Positions 26,970-35,892 of a stretch of 57,940 bases of DNA are shown here, piece by piece. Under the pieces are notes generated by a model that saw nothing but the letters and a program-made list of their open reading frames with translations, was not told the origin of the DNA and did no database searches. Position 1 is the first letter of the stretch; every line of letters starts with the position of its first letter. The translations under genes were made by a program, and so were the position numbers. Source of the DNA: Bacteroidota bacterium (lineage in GTDB: Bacteria; Bacteroidota; Bacteroidia; Chitinophagales; Chitinophagaceae); the NCBI GenBank assembly GCA_026391125.1, contig JAPLEO010000059.1:1-57940 (forward strand), written 5' to 3'.

Positions 26970-28031
26970 ATGGGAAGAATCACGTTAAAAGATATTTTAA
27001 AGCAATTTAAGGCAGACCTTATTGGCAAAGATTCTTATAGGGGTGTTACCCTAACCTATTCATGGCTTGCAAACCAGTTCGGACACATTTCACTTGGATT
27101 CATACCCACCACCATTCTTTTCTATATTTTAAAAAAAAATCAAAATCCTGAAGATGCCGGGCTCCATGCAGCTACTTACGTATCAATAGCCTGGATCTGT
27201 TTTGAATTATATAATTTTCTGGGACCACTTTTATTCCAGAAAAAGTCGACCTCAAAATTGGTTTATATTTCTGGTTCCGCCTATCAATTCCAACCAGCCT
27301 GGTGGAATATTGCCTATGACACATTCACTGATCTTAATTTTTTTGCATTCGGATCTTTTTTAAGTGCTGCAATTTTAGTTTGCTTTAATAATGGGAATTC
27401 CTCATTTGCAATGATCATGATGATTCCACTTGGTATGGGTATGCTTATCAATGGACGCTATTGGTTTCTTACAAAAATGTATGAACAGGCTGCGCAATTT
27501 CCTTTTCAATACAGGCTTAGTCAATTTGATCTACCTATTTCCGAAACAGCGAAACAATCGATTTTGTATTGGCTGGCAGATAATCATAAAGCAAAGCATT
27601 TGTTGATTTTTGGTGGTGTGAATTGCGGTAAAACTAGTTTGAGTGTAGGGATCTCAAATGAAAAAGCCATCCAACACAAAACTGTTACCTACACAACTGC
27701 CATGAAGGTCATCAGTCTGTTTTTTACGAAACCAGAACCTGATCAACAAAACAGTTATCCATGGCATTGGCAGAATTGTGATTATTTGGTTGTGGATGAT
27801 ATTAATCCAGGTGACCCAGTAAGAGAGGACATCATTTCTGCAGAATATTTCTTAGAATTAATGGATAATTATTCCAACGAAAACGAAGCTAACAGAGATG
27901 TATTTAGGAATACTTCTGTGATTTGGGTTTTGGGGAATGATGATTCTGGTAGCAATATTCAGGATGATTGGAAAAAAATGTTACACAGCATAGGAATTTC
28001 AAAGGATCATATCTGTTCCGTAGAATTGTAA
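26970..28031 (+). CDS. Membrane protein with DnaC/IstB-like P-loop ATPase domain, unknown function
   Basis: The 353-residue protein has an N-terminal half with about four hydrophobic segments (near residues 38-54, 66-88, 122-140 and 146-162) and a C-terminal P-loop NTPase domain. Walker A is GGVNCGKT (G215 to T222) and Walker B is YLVVDD (D276, D277). The stretch after Walker A (VTYTTAMKVISLFF) resembles DnaC/IstB helicase-loader ATPases, which are normally soluble. WVLGNDDSG near residue 315 may hold sensor 1. I do not recognise a named family. It is a single-gene unit between an esterase and an amylase gene, with its own terminator. No transposase or replication gene is near. Confidence 0.75.
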   Translation: MGRITLKDILKQFKADLIGKDSYRGVTLTYSWLANQFGHISLGFIPTTILFYILKKNQNPEDAGLHAATYVSIAWICFELYNFLGPLLFQKKSTSKLVYISGSAYQFQPAWWNIAYDTFTDLNFFAFGSFLSAAILVCFNNGNSSFAMIMMIPLGMGMLINGRYWFLTKMYEQAAQFPFQYRLSQFDLPISETAKQSILYWLADNHKAKHLLIFGGVNCGKTSLSVGISNEKAIQHKTVTYTTAMKVISLFFTKPEPDQQNSYPWHWQNCDYLVVDDINPGDPVREDIISAEYFLELMDNYSNENEANRDVFRNTSVIWVLGNDDSGSNIQDDWKKMLHSIGISKDHICSVEL

Positions 28032-28034
28032 ATT

Positions 28035-28069
28035 AAAAAGGCTCCTGAGCAATGATCAGGAGCCTTTTT
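28035..28069. terminator. Bidirectional terminator between the membrane ATPase and amylase genes
   Basis: A perfect 14-bp stem (28035-28048 and 28056-28069; core GGCTCCTGA/TCAGGAGCC) has A-run and T-run ends on both strands. It sits between convergent genes. Confidence 0.92.
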
Positions 28070-28085
28070 ACTAAATATGTTTTCT

Positions 28086-29939
28086 CTATTTAGATAATTC
28101 TATCAGCCACATTCTTTTTGCAGGGATCGTAAATTTGTGTTCTACAGTTACTCCTGTAACAATATTTTTTCCAGATTTAAAACCATCTGTTCTTTCCGCG
28201 AACTTAGAGAATTCCACCTCTTTATTTTTATCGTTCGTATTCATCACACACATGATAGTTTGTTTTGCATCGTATCTGAAATACACATAGAGTCCGTCTT
28301 CTGGCACATATTGCATCAATTTTCCTTTGGTAATTGCTGAACTATTTTTTCGATAATTCGCAAGTGTAGTTACGTATTGAAGCATATCGTTTTCTTCAGC
28401 AGTCATTCCTTCACCTGTAAATGCATTCTTAGTATCTCCCTTCCAACCACCTGGAAAATCAAGACGTACATTACCATCTTCAGGATTTTTTTCTCCTTTC
28501 ATCAATACCTCAGTTCCATAATACATTTGTGGAATTCCTCTGGTAGTTAATAGCCAAGCAATTCCTGTTTTTACTTTTTCAATATCACCTCCTACATCAG
28601 ATAAAATACGAGTAAGATCGTGGTTGTCTAAGAAAACACTATTGCGATTGGCATCTTTGTATAAAAAATCGTTTGAGAGAGTTGTATATAATTTGTTCAC
28701 TCCTTCTGTCCAACCAAAGTCCTGCTTCAATGCGGGTTGTATGCCATACAACAAAGCTTGAAAATCTGTTGCACCTTGAAGATTGCTTTTAAACGGAACA
28801 TCCATTTTGTTATCAACAAAATAAGCTTGTGCTGCTGTACCATGAACCCATGTTTCACCAAACATCGTCATTTTAGGATATTCATTAGTCAGTGCTGTAT
28901 TACAACGATTCATAAAGGGCAAATCATTGTAGATATAGGTATCGATTCTCCAACCATCCACACCGAATTTTTCAACACTCCAAATTGCGTTTTGAATTAA
29001 ATAATTAGCCACAAAAGGATTTGACTGATTCAAATCTGGCATTTCTTTTGTGAACCAGCCATCCACTGTTTTTTTAGCATCCGACTTAGATGCGTATGGA
29101 TCAAACAGAGGTTGGTCTTTATAAGTTGTTCCAGTATACTTAGGCCACTGATGGTACCAGTCTTTCATGGGTTGATCCAAGAAAGTGATGTGCTTACTGC
29201 CCACATGATTATACACAGCATCTTGAATTAATTTCATGCCACGCTTATGTAATTCATCGCTCAATGCCAAATATTTTTCTGCTCCACCAATTCTTCTTTC
29301 AATAGCGTAATGGTCAGTAAAAGCATACCCATGCTCAGTTCTATAGGGTTGGTCGTTTTCGAGTACTGGTGTCATCCACACTGTGGTAACTCCTAATTTT
29401 TTGAGGTAGTCTAAGTGATTGATCACGCCTTGCAAATCGCCACCATGACGATCATAGATTTTATTTCTATTCAAGGTTTGATCGCGCATACCAGCTATAT
29501 GATCATTTGTTTCATCGCCATTGCTAAATCTATCAGGCATTAACAAATAAATAAAATCAGTAGAGTTAACCCCTTGCGCAAAGGTTGTACCTAAGCCTGT
29601 TCTTCTTTTCTCTAAAGGCCACTTAACGGCGTGGCCCTTGCCATTTTGAAGAAATTCAACTACCACGTCACCAGGTTTTGTGGTGGAAGCAATTTCAACA
29701 TCGATCGCCATGTATTTTCCGTTTTCCAACGGTGTTGTCTTCAATACTTTTACACCCGGATAATTTATACGAACCGTTTCTTTATTGAATCCGTCGTATT
29801 CACCATATACTAAAATCTGAACCTTATTCCACTTCATTCCCACCCACCAATTAGTGGGATATAATTTTGCGTATTGCGCAAATGAATAACAGGTCATGGC
29901 CAAAATGGCGATAACTAAAAAGCTAGTTTTCCTTTTCAT
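28086..29939 (-). CDS. Secreted GH13 alpha-amylase / neopullulanase-like (SusA-type)
   Basis: The 617-residue enzyme has a signal peptide (residues 1-21), a cyclomaltodextrinase N-terminal beta domain (about 28-110, NWWVGMKWNKVQILVYGE) and a GH13 barrel. The nucleophile is D333 in GWRIDT, the acid E362 in FGETW, and the third acid lies in LDNHDLTR. A C-terminal beta domain follows. Such enzymes cut alpha-1,4 links in starch, pullulan or cyclodextrins, probably in the periplasm. It follows the SLC45-like transporter gene by 32 bases on the same strand, so the two form an uptake operon. Confidence 0.92.
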   Translation of the reverse strand: MKRKTSFLVIAILAMTCYSFAQYAKLYPTNWWVGMKWNKVQILVYGEYDGFNKETVRINYPGVKVLKTTPLENGKYMAIDVEIASTTKPGDVVVEFLQNGKGHAVKWPLEKRRTGLGTTFAQGVNSTDFIYLLMPDRFSNGDETNDHIAGMRDQTLNRNKIYDRHGGDLQGVINHLDYLKKLGVTTVWMTPVLENDQPYRTEHGYAFTDHYAIERRIGGAEKYLALSDELHKRGMKLIQDAVYNHVGSKHITFLDQPMKDWYHQWPKYTGTTYKDQPLFDPYASKSDAKKTVDGWFTKEMPDLNQSNPFVANYLIQNAIWSVEKFGVDGWRIDTYIYNDLPFMNRCNTALTNEYPKMTMFGETWVHGTAAQAYFVDNKMDVPFKSNLQGATDFQALLYGIQPALKQDFGWTEGVNKLYTTLSNDFLYKDANRNSVFLDNHDLTRILSDVGGDIEKVKTGIAWLLTTRGIPQMYYGTEVLMKGEKNPEDGNVRLDFPGGWKGDTKNAFTGEGMTAEENDMLQYVTTLANYRKNSSAITKGKLMQYVPEDGLYVYFRYDAKQTIMCVMNTNDKNKEVEFSKFAERTDGFKSGKNIVTGVTVEHKFTIPAKRMWLIELSK

Positions 29940-29971
29940 TTTGAATAGTTTAAATAAGACCTACAACCTAT

Positions 29972-31318
29972 CTACTCTTTCGACTTGATGACAAGCTTTG
30001 CACAAATTCCTGCAATGATCATGGATGCTCCTGCAAGGCCAATAACGTTGACTGCTTTTTCACCGCAGAGTGTTAAAGCAAGTCCGCCCAATAATCCGGC
30101 AGCAATTTGTGGAATGGTAATAGTTGCATTAAATATTCCCATGTACACACCAGTTTGCTTTGGTGGTAAAGAGGAAGAAAGGATCGCATATGGCAAAGCA
30201 AGGATAGCAGCCCAAGCAATACCCACACCGATCATTGGTATGAATAATAAATTTTTATCCGTAATAAATATCATTGAAATCAACCCTAATCCTCCAAGGA
30301 TCAACGAAATCATATAAGTATTCTTTCTTCCTAATCGATCTGCAATGGGTGTCAAGACTAATGAATATAAGGCTGCGAATAAACTGTATGCAGCGAAAAT
30401 TACTCCTGTCCAATCGCCTGCCTCATTAAACATTTTCGAATGCGGATCGGTAGTGCCCCAAATATTTTGTGCAATGGCTTGTGTTGTATAAACCCACATT
30501 AAGAATAAAGAGAACCATGAAAAAAACTGTGTGATAGAAAGCTGCCACATGGTAGCAGGAATATTTTTTAGCAAAGTGAGAAATGGAACTTTCTCTGTTT
30601 CTGTCACGTCTATGTTATTGTATTTAGCATATTCGTCTGGAGGATACTCTTTAGTTCTGAAAGAGGTCCACAACACACTTAACAATAATGCACCACCTCC
30701 AAAATAAAAAGCCCAGATGACAGTAGGTGCTACTTTTTCTCCTGGATTTGGAGAGTTGGCAACATCGAAAATATTGGTAAGAACATAAGGCAACATCGAG
30801 CCTACAAATGCACCAGTATTAATCAGAAAACTTTGAATGGCATAGCCTTTATTACGCTGACTCTCAGGAAGCATATCACTCACTAACGCTCTGAATGGTT
30901 GCATGGTTACATTAAAAGATGTATCCATCAACAACAACATAGTAGCTCCAAAAATCAATGCAGGTAAGAATGAAGCAAAATGTTCTGAATTGGGCATAAA
31001 GAACATGGCCAGTGCAGAAACAATTGATCCTCCTAAGATGAAAGGAATCCTTCTTCCTAATCTAGTCCAGATTTTATCACTCGACATTCCCACAATGGGT
31101 TGAACTATTAGTCCGGCCATAGGAGCCGCCAACCAAAACAAACTTAAACTATGTGGATCTGCTCCAACTGCAGAAAGTATCCTACTAGTATTCGCATTTT
31201 GTAAGGAGTAGCCAATCTGAACACCAAGGAAGCCAAAACTAATATTCCAGATCTTCCAAAAACTCAATAAAGGCTTCGAGCTGTTTGATGAAGATGACAA
31301 GTTGTTTGCAAGTGCCAT
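29972..31318 (-). CDS. MFS transporter, SLC45/maltose-type
   Basis: The 448-residue protein has about 12 predicted membrane helices and the glycoside-pentoside-hexuronide/SLC45-like pattern FLGVQIGYSLQNANTSRI near the start, followed by IVGMSSDKIWTRLGRRIPFIL. Related transporters move maltose, sucrose or other oligosaccharides with protons across the inner membrane. It is the first gene of an operon with the amylase gene, which supports maltooligosaccharide as substrate. A TTACTTTTA stretch upstream is only a partial promoter match. Confidence 0.85.
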   Translation of the reverse strand: MALANNLSSSSNSSKPLLSFWKIWNISFGFLGVQIGYSLQNANTSRILSAVGADPHSLSLFWLAAPMAGLIVQPIVGMSSDKIWTRLGRRIPFILGGSIVSALAMFFMPNSEHFASFLPALIFGATMLLLMDTSFNVTMQPFRALVSDMLPESQRNKGYAIQSFLINTGAFVGSMLPYVLTNIFDVANSPNPGEKVAPTVIWAFYFGGGALLLSVLWTSFRTKEYPPDEYAKYNNIDVTETEKVPFLTLLKNIPATMWQLSITQFFSWFSLFLMWVYTTQAIAQNIWGTTDPHSKMFNEAGDWTGVIFAAYSLFAALYSLVLTPIADRLGRKNTYMISLILGGLGLISMIFITDKNLLFIPMIGVGIAWAAILALPYAILSSSLPPKQTGVYMGIFNATITIPQIAAGLLGGLALTLCGEKAVNVIGLAGASMIIAGICAKLVIKSKE

Positions 31319-31370
31319 AGCAATCGATTAAGAGTAATGTGTAATAATTACATGAAGGTAAAAGTAAATA

Positions 31371-31400
31371 AAAAAACATCCCGCTTGGGGATGTTTTTTA
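31371..31400 (-). terminator. Terminator of the glgA-glgC operon
   Basis: AAAAAACATCCC and GGGGATGTTTTTT pair around a GCTT loop, 5 bases after the glgC stop. Both strands have T-runs at the base. Confidence 0.9.
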
Positions 31401-31404
31401 TGAT

Positions 31405-32688
31405 TTATATCACGAATCCGTCTGGAAGGATGGCAGCTTTTCTTACTACTACTATTCCATCTTTAACAGAATACAATTTATGATCGCTATTGAGCAAGTG
31501 CTTACCACCAATGATCTTCACGTCATTTCCGATTCTACAATTTTTATCAATAATGGCATCTTTAATATAGCAACGCTCCCCAATTCCAATTTTAGGCAAT
31601 CCCGTTTCTTTGCTAGATTCCATCTCAGAAAGGGTTTCATAGAAATCATTACCCATGATATAGGCGCTGACGATGGTTGTACCATGCCCAATTCTAGAAC
31701 GGATCCCTACAACACTCTGTTCAATTCTGCTGGCATTGATAATCGACCCCTCTGCTATAATTGTCTTTTCTAGAGTGGTTCCGCTAATTTTTGCTGGAGG
31801 TAGCATTCTAGCGCGACTATAAACGGTCTTATTATTATCAAAAAGATTGAATGCAGGTACATCATCAGTTAAAGCAAGATTGGCTTCAAAAAATGAATAG
31901 ATATTTCCGATATCAGTCCAATAACCATCATACTGATAGCTAATTACTTTATGGTTATCGATTGATTCTGGAATGATTTCTTTTCCAAAGTCAGTTGCCT
32001 TAGGATTCTTTTCATATAAAAGATGATCCAAGATCTTTTTATTAAAAATATAGATCCCCATGGATGCTAAATAGTTTCGGCCCTGCTTCTGCATTTCAGC
32101 ACCTGTATCACTTGTCCATTCTGGCAACAATTCTTTGCTCGGCTTTTCAATGAATGAAGTAATAAAGTGTTCGTCATTGGTTTTCAAAATACCAAACTCT
32201 GGAGCTTCTCGATCGCCAACTGGAATAGTTGCAATCGTAATATCAGCCTGTTGCGCTTTATGATTAGAGATCATTTCGCTGAAATCCATTTGATACAACT
32301 GATCACCACTTAAGATCAAAATATACTCGTAGTCGAAATTACTGATATGACGAAGCGATTGTTTCACCGCATCTGCTGTTCCCTGAAACCAACCCGGATT
32401 ATCAGGAGTTTGCTCTGCGGCTAAAATGTCTACAAAGCCAGAACTGAATGCACTAAAGTGATAGGTATTCTTAATGTGCTTATTCAAAGAAGCAGAGTTG
32501 AACTGAGTCAACACAAACATCCTATTGATATTGCTATTGATACAGTTACTAATTGGAATATCTACCAATCGATACTTTCCTGCAATAGGTACTGCGGGCT
32601 TTGATCTTGTTGCAGTTAAAGGCGACAATCTGCTGCCTGCTCCACCTCCTAAAATGACTGCCACTACTGATTTTGAATAATTCTCCAT
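31405..32688 (-). CDS. glgC: Glucose-1-phosphate adenylyltransferase
   Basis: GlgC makes ADP-glucose, the donor for glycogen synthesis. The 427-residue protein has the nucleotidyltransferase N-terminus AVILGGGAGSRLSPLT (about residues 10-25) with RSKPAVPIAGKYRLVDIPISN, the GTADAVKQ motif and IEKP. The C-terminal left-handed beta-helix has hexapeptide-like repeats (GIGERCYIKDAIIDKNCRIG). It lies 18 bases downstream of glgA on the same strand, so the two are cotranscribed. Members of this family are often allosterically controlled, but the effector cannot be read from sequence. Confidence 0.95.
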   Translation of the reverse strand: MENYSKSVVAVILGGGAGSRLSPLTATRSKPAVPIAGKYRLVDIPISNCINSNINRMFVLTQFNSASLNKHIKNTYHFSAFSSGFVDILAAEQTPDNPGWFQGTADAVKQSLRHISNFDYEYILILSGDQLYQMDFSEMISNHKAQQADITIATIPVGDREAPEFGILKTNDEHFITSFIEKPSKELLPEWTSDTGAEMQKQGRNYLASMGIYIFNKKILDHLLYEKNPKATDFGKEIIPESIDNHKVISYQYDGYWTDIGNIYSFFEANLALTDDVPAFNLFDNNKTVYSRARMLPPAKISGTTLEKTIIAEGSIINASRIEQSVVGIRSRIGHGTTIVSAYIMGNDFYETLSEMESSKETGLPKIGIGERCYIKDAIIDKNCRIGNDVKIIGGKHLLNSDHKLYSVKDGIVVVRKAAILPDGFVI

Positions 32689-32706
32689 GAGAACAAATTA
32701 TAGGGT

Positions 32707-34122
32707 TTAAATGATAGATTGATATAGGTTAATATATTTTTGAACAGTTGCTTCCCAACTGTTATCGATTTGCATCATTGTTTTTCGCATTTTCTCCATA
32801 TGCACTGCATCTTGGTAAACAGATACCCCTCGATGAATCGAATATACCAAATCATCTACAGTTGCATGATTAAATCGAATGCCATAGCCATCAGGCTCGC
32901 CCATATCTACTACGGTATCTTTCAAACCGCCCGTACTTCTTACCACGGGAACAGTACCATAGCGCATGGCATACATCTGATTTAGCCCACAAGGTTCCAC
33001 CCTACTTGGCATTAATAAGAAATCTGCACCTGCATAAATTAAATGGCTCAAGGCCTCATTATAACCTATATATACATTGTAAACACCATGGTGCTGGTAA
33101 GATAGTTGTTGTAAATCCCACTCCACATCTGTTTGTCCACTTCCTAAAATAAAGAAGTTAGCAGCCCCTTCTGTTTGGTAAATGGCGGTTGCTATTGCAT
33201 TGTGTAAAATATCCGCTGCTTTTTCTCCAACCAGTCGGCCAATAAATACGAAGAGTGGTTTTTGTGGGTCTAGACCAAATTTGCTGCACAACAAATCTTT
33301 ATTTAATTGCTTTCCTTTCGTAACAGTCTTAACCGTAAAGTGGTTGTCGATATAAGTATCCGTTTTAGAATTCCATATTTCGTTATCAATACCATTTAAG
33401 ATGCCAGTACACTTTCCTCTTTCGTATTCAAATAAAGCCTCTAGCCCATTTGCTTCATAGAAAAGTTCTTCCATGTAACTCTGACTAACAGTTGTTACTT
33501 TATCTGCACATTTAATGGCTGATGCCATGGGATTAATTCTTCCGCCCCACTCTAATAAACCGGTTTTCCAATCATCCCAAGCTGGGATCAGCGTACTCAT
33601 CGACCAATCCATCCATCCTTGATACTGTCCATTGTGAATGGTAAAAACAGTTGGAATCCTGCCTAAGTGACGAAAATTGAAACAGTGTTTCATCATAAAA
33701 GGCACAAGCGCAGATTGATGATCGTGGCAGTGCACCACATCTGGACGGTGTTCCCAACTCGCCATCCAATTCACAGCGGCTATTTGAAAAGCTGTAAAGC
33801 GTTCGGTATCGTCGTCGTAGCCATAAATTTTTTCTCGATCCAACAATCCACTGATATCAACTAGATACAAGTCAAATCCCAATGAGTTTTTCTTTTCACG
33901 AATGATGGTATACTCGAAAAACCAATCTCCCAAATTCGCAGATCCTTTAAAGTCAACCACCCATTCATTAGCATACAAAAACTTTGTACGATACATTGGC
34001 ATCACCACTTTGGCAACATGTCCAGCTTGGCATTGGTATTTGGGCAAAGCTCCAACTACATCGCCTAAGCCACCTGCTTTTGCCATGGGATAGCATTCTG
34101 CACTTATATGAACAATCTCCAT
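32707..34122 (-). CDS. glgA: Glycogen synthase
   Basis: GlgA transfers glucose from ADP-glucose to growing glycogen. The 471-residue GT5 enzyme has the donor-binding KAGGLGDVVGALP motif at about residues 16-28, VHCHDHQSALVPF and FTIHNGQYQGW in the N-terminal half, and VFIGRLVGEKA and VEPCGLNQMYAMRYGTVPVVRSTGGL in the C-terminal half. It is the first gene of the glgA-glgC operon. The 138-base upstream region is shared with the divergent FHS transporter gene. Confidence 0.96.
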   Translation of the reverse strand: MEIVHISAECYPMAKAGGLGDVVGALPKYQCQAGHVAKVVMPMYRTKFLYANEWVVDFKGSANLGDWFFEYTIIREKKNSLGFDLYLVDISGLLDREKIYGYDDDTERFTAFQIAAVNWMASWEHRPDVVHCHDHQSALVPFMMKHCFNFRHLGRIPTVFTIHNGQYQGWMDWSMSTLIPAWDDWKTGLLEWGGRINPMASAIKCADKVTTVSQSYMEELFYEANGLEALFEYERGKCTGILNGIDNEIWNSKTDTYIDNHFTVKTVTKGKQLNKDLLCSKFGLDPQKPLFVFIGRLVGEKAADILHNAIATAIYQTEGAANFFILGSGQTDVEWDLQQLSYQHHGVYNVYIGYNEALSHLIYAGADFLLMPSRVEPCGLNQMYAMRYGTVPVVRSTGGLKDTVVDMGEPDGYGIRFNHATVDDLVYSIHRGVSVYQDAVHMEKMRKTMMQIDNSWEATVQKYINLYQSII

Positions 34123-34260
34123 CAGATTTATTTAATACTTGATTTGCATTCAATTTAGGAATGAATTGGCAGTTGTACAAAAAACATTTAAAGTTTTCTT
34201 CTTGCCAATTTATATTTATTTTACAGCCTATTCAATTCACCAACCAATATATTGCTTGCC

Positions 34261-35868
34261 ATGAATCAACAAAAACAACCCACCAATTCTGGTGCTCTCG
34301 CAACTTTAGTTATTGTATTCTTTTTCTGGGGATTTATTGCTGCTTCTAACAGCATTTTTATCCCTTTCTGTAAAACCCATTTTAAGTTGAACCAATTTGA
34401 ATCCCAATTAATTGGATCTGCCTTTTATGGTGCATACTTTATTGGTTCGTTAGTTTTATTTATTACATCTAATATCATCGGATATGATATTTTAAATAAA
34501 ATAGGTTACAAAAAAGGAATTATTTATGGATTACTAATTTCAGTAGTAGGTGCTTTGTTAATTATACCCTCTGCAAATGCAAACTCATTTCCTGCAATTC
34601 TTGCTTCATTTTTTGTTGTGGCACTTGGTTTTTCTCTTCAACAAACATCAGCCCAACCATTTGCGATTGTTTTGGGAGACCCTTCTACCGGATCACATAG
34701 ATTAAATTTAGGAGGAAGTGTAAATTCTTTGGGTACAACATTAGGGCCATTAATTGTTAGTTTTTTCTTATTCGGTTCTGCTGATGCAAAAAATGCAGTA
34801 GTGACAGTAACCAATATTAATGTACTCTACCTGATTGTAGCAGGAGTTTTTGCCGCCGTTGCTATCATTTTTTCAATATCAAACCTTCCCGATGGAAAGA
34901 ATGATGAAAAATTTGAAAAAGCAAATAAAGCATCTTCCTCTCTTTTAATAATGACTTTGTTAATAGGCGGTATCATCGTAATTGGACAGTTCACCGAAAT
35001 CCCTAAATTGACACTTTTATTAATGACGATTGTTTCTGTTTTAGGAGTATTATTTTATTCCAATAATCAAGCAGTAAAAAATAATGAAGGTTGGGGTGCC
35101 ATGAAATACCAACAATTGATTTACGGTATGATTGGAATTTTTGTATACGTTGGAGTTGAAGTGACAATTGACAACAACTTTGGTGCTCTTTTAAAGACTC
35201 CTGGTTATTTAAGTGATCTGGGTTTAGATGAAAGTAAGATTTCAAAATACGTTTCTCTTTATTGGGGTAGCTTAATGATTGGAAGGTGGACAGGCGCCAT
35301 TAGTGTTTTCAATTTAAAAGGAATTGTAAATAAAATAATGATGGTAATTGTTCCATTTATTGCATTTGGAGTTGTTTTAGGAGTTAGTAAAATTTATGGC
35401 AACGACATTTCAGATCTATACGGATATGCCGGATTTATTTTAATTGCCGTAGTTGCATTCTTCTTTGGTCAACAAAAACCTGTTAAAACGCTAGTTATTG
35501 TGTCTTCTTTAGCTGGTATCTCAATGTTAGTTGGAGTATTTACAACAGGAATTATTTCTGTATACTCATTTATGGCTGGTGGTTTGTTTTGTTCTGTAAT
35601 GTGGCCCTGCTTTTTCTCATTAAGTGTTGGTGGGCTTGGTAAATACACCAGTCAGGGTTCAGCATTTTTAATTATGATGATTTTAGGAGGTGCAATTATT
35701 CCACCATTACAGGGTGCATTTGGAGATAAAGTATCTATTGGAATGCATCATTCATATTTATTAGCTGCAGCAGGTTTCTTTGTACTTGTTTTGTTAGCTT
35801 TAAAATTGAAAAGTATTTTAAAATCTCAAGGCTTAGATTTTGACGAACAAGTAGGTGGTGGTCACTAA
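34261..35868 (+). CDS. MFS sugar transporter, FHS (FucP/GluP) family
   Basis: The 535-residue protein has about 12 membrane helices and the FHS-type opening VIVFFFWGFIAASNSIFIPF, with QTSAQPFAIVLGDP and LGGSVNSLGTTLGPL further on. The family imports fucose, glucose, galactose or N-acetylglucosamine with protons. An internal hydrophilic loop (near residues 218-230) separates the two halves. I chose ATG 34261; the open frame also has a TTG at 34252. A ROK kinase gene follows after 24 bases, which favours a hexose substrate phosphorylated on entry. Confidence 0.88.
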   Translation: MNQQKQPTNSGALATLVIVFFFWGFIAASNSIFIPFCKTHFKLNQFESQLIGSAFYGAYFIGSLVLFITSNIIGYDILNKIGYKKGIIYGLLISVVGALLIIPSANANSFPAILASFFVVALGFSLQQTSAQPFAIVLGDPSTGSHRLNLGGSVNSLGTTLGPLIVSFFLFGSADAKNAVVTVTNINVLYLIVAGVFAAVAIIFSISNLPDGKNDEKFEKANKASSSLLIMTLLIGGIIVIGQFTEIPKLTLLLMTIVSVLGVLFYSNNQAVKNNEGWGAMKYQQLIYGMIGIFVYVGVEVTIDNNFGALLKTPGYLSDLGLDESKISKYVSLYWGSLMIGRWTGAISVFNLKGIVNKIMMVIVPFIAFGVVLGVSKIYGNDISDLYGYAGFILIAVVAFFFGQQKPVKTLVIVSSLAGISMLVGVFTTGIISVYSFMAGGLFCSVMWPCFFSLSVGGLGKYTSQGSAFLIMMILGGAIIPPLQGAFGDKVSIGMHHSYLLAAAGFFVLVLLALKLKSILKSQGLDFDEQVGGGH

Positions 35869-35892
35869 TTCTTCATTTAATTTATTTTAAAA

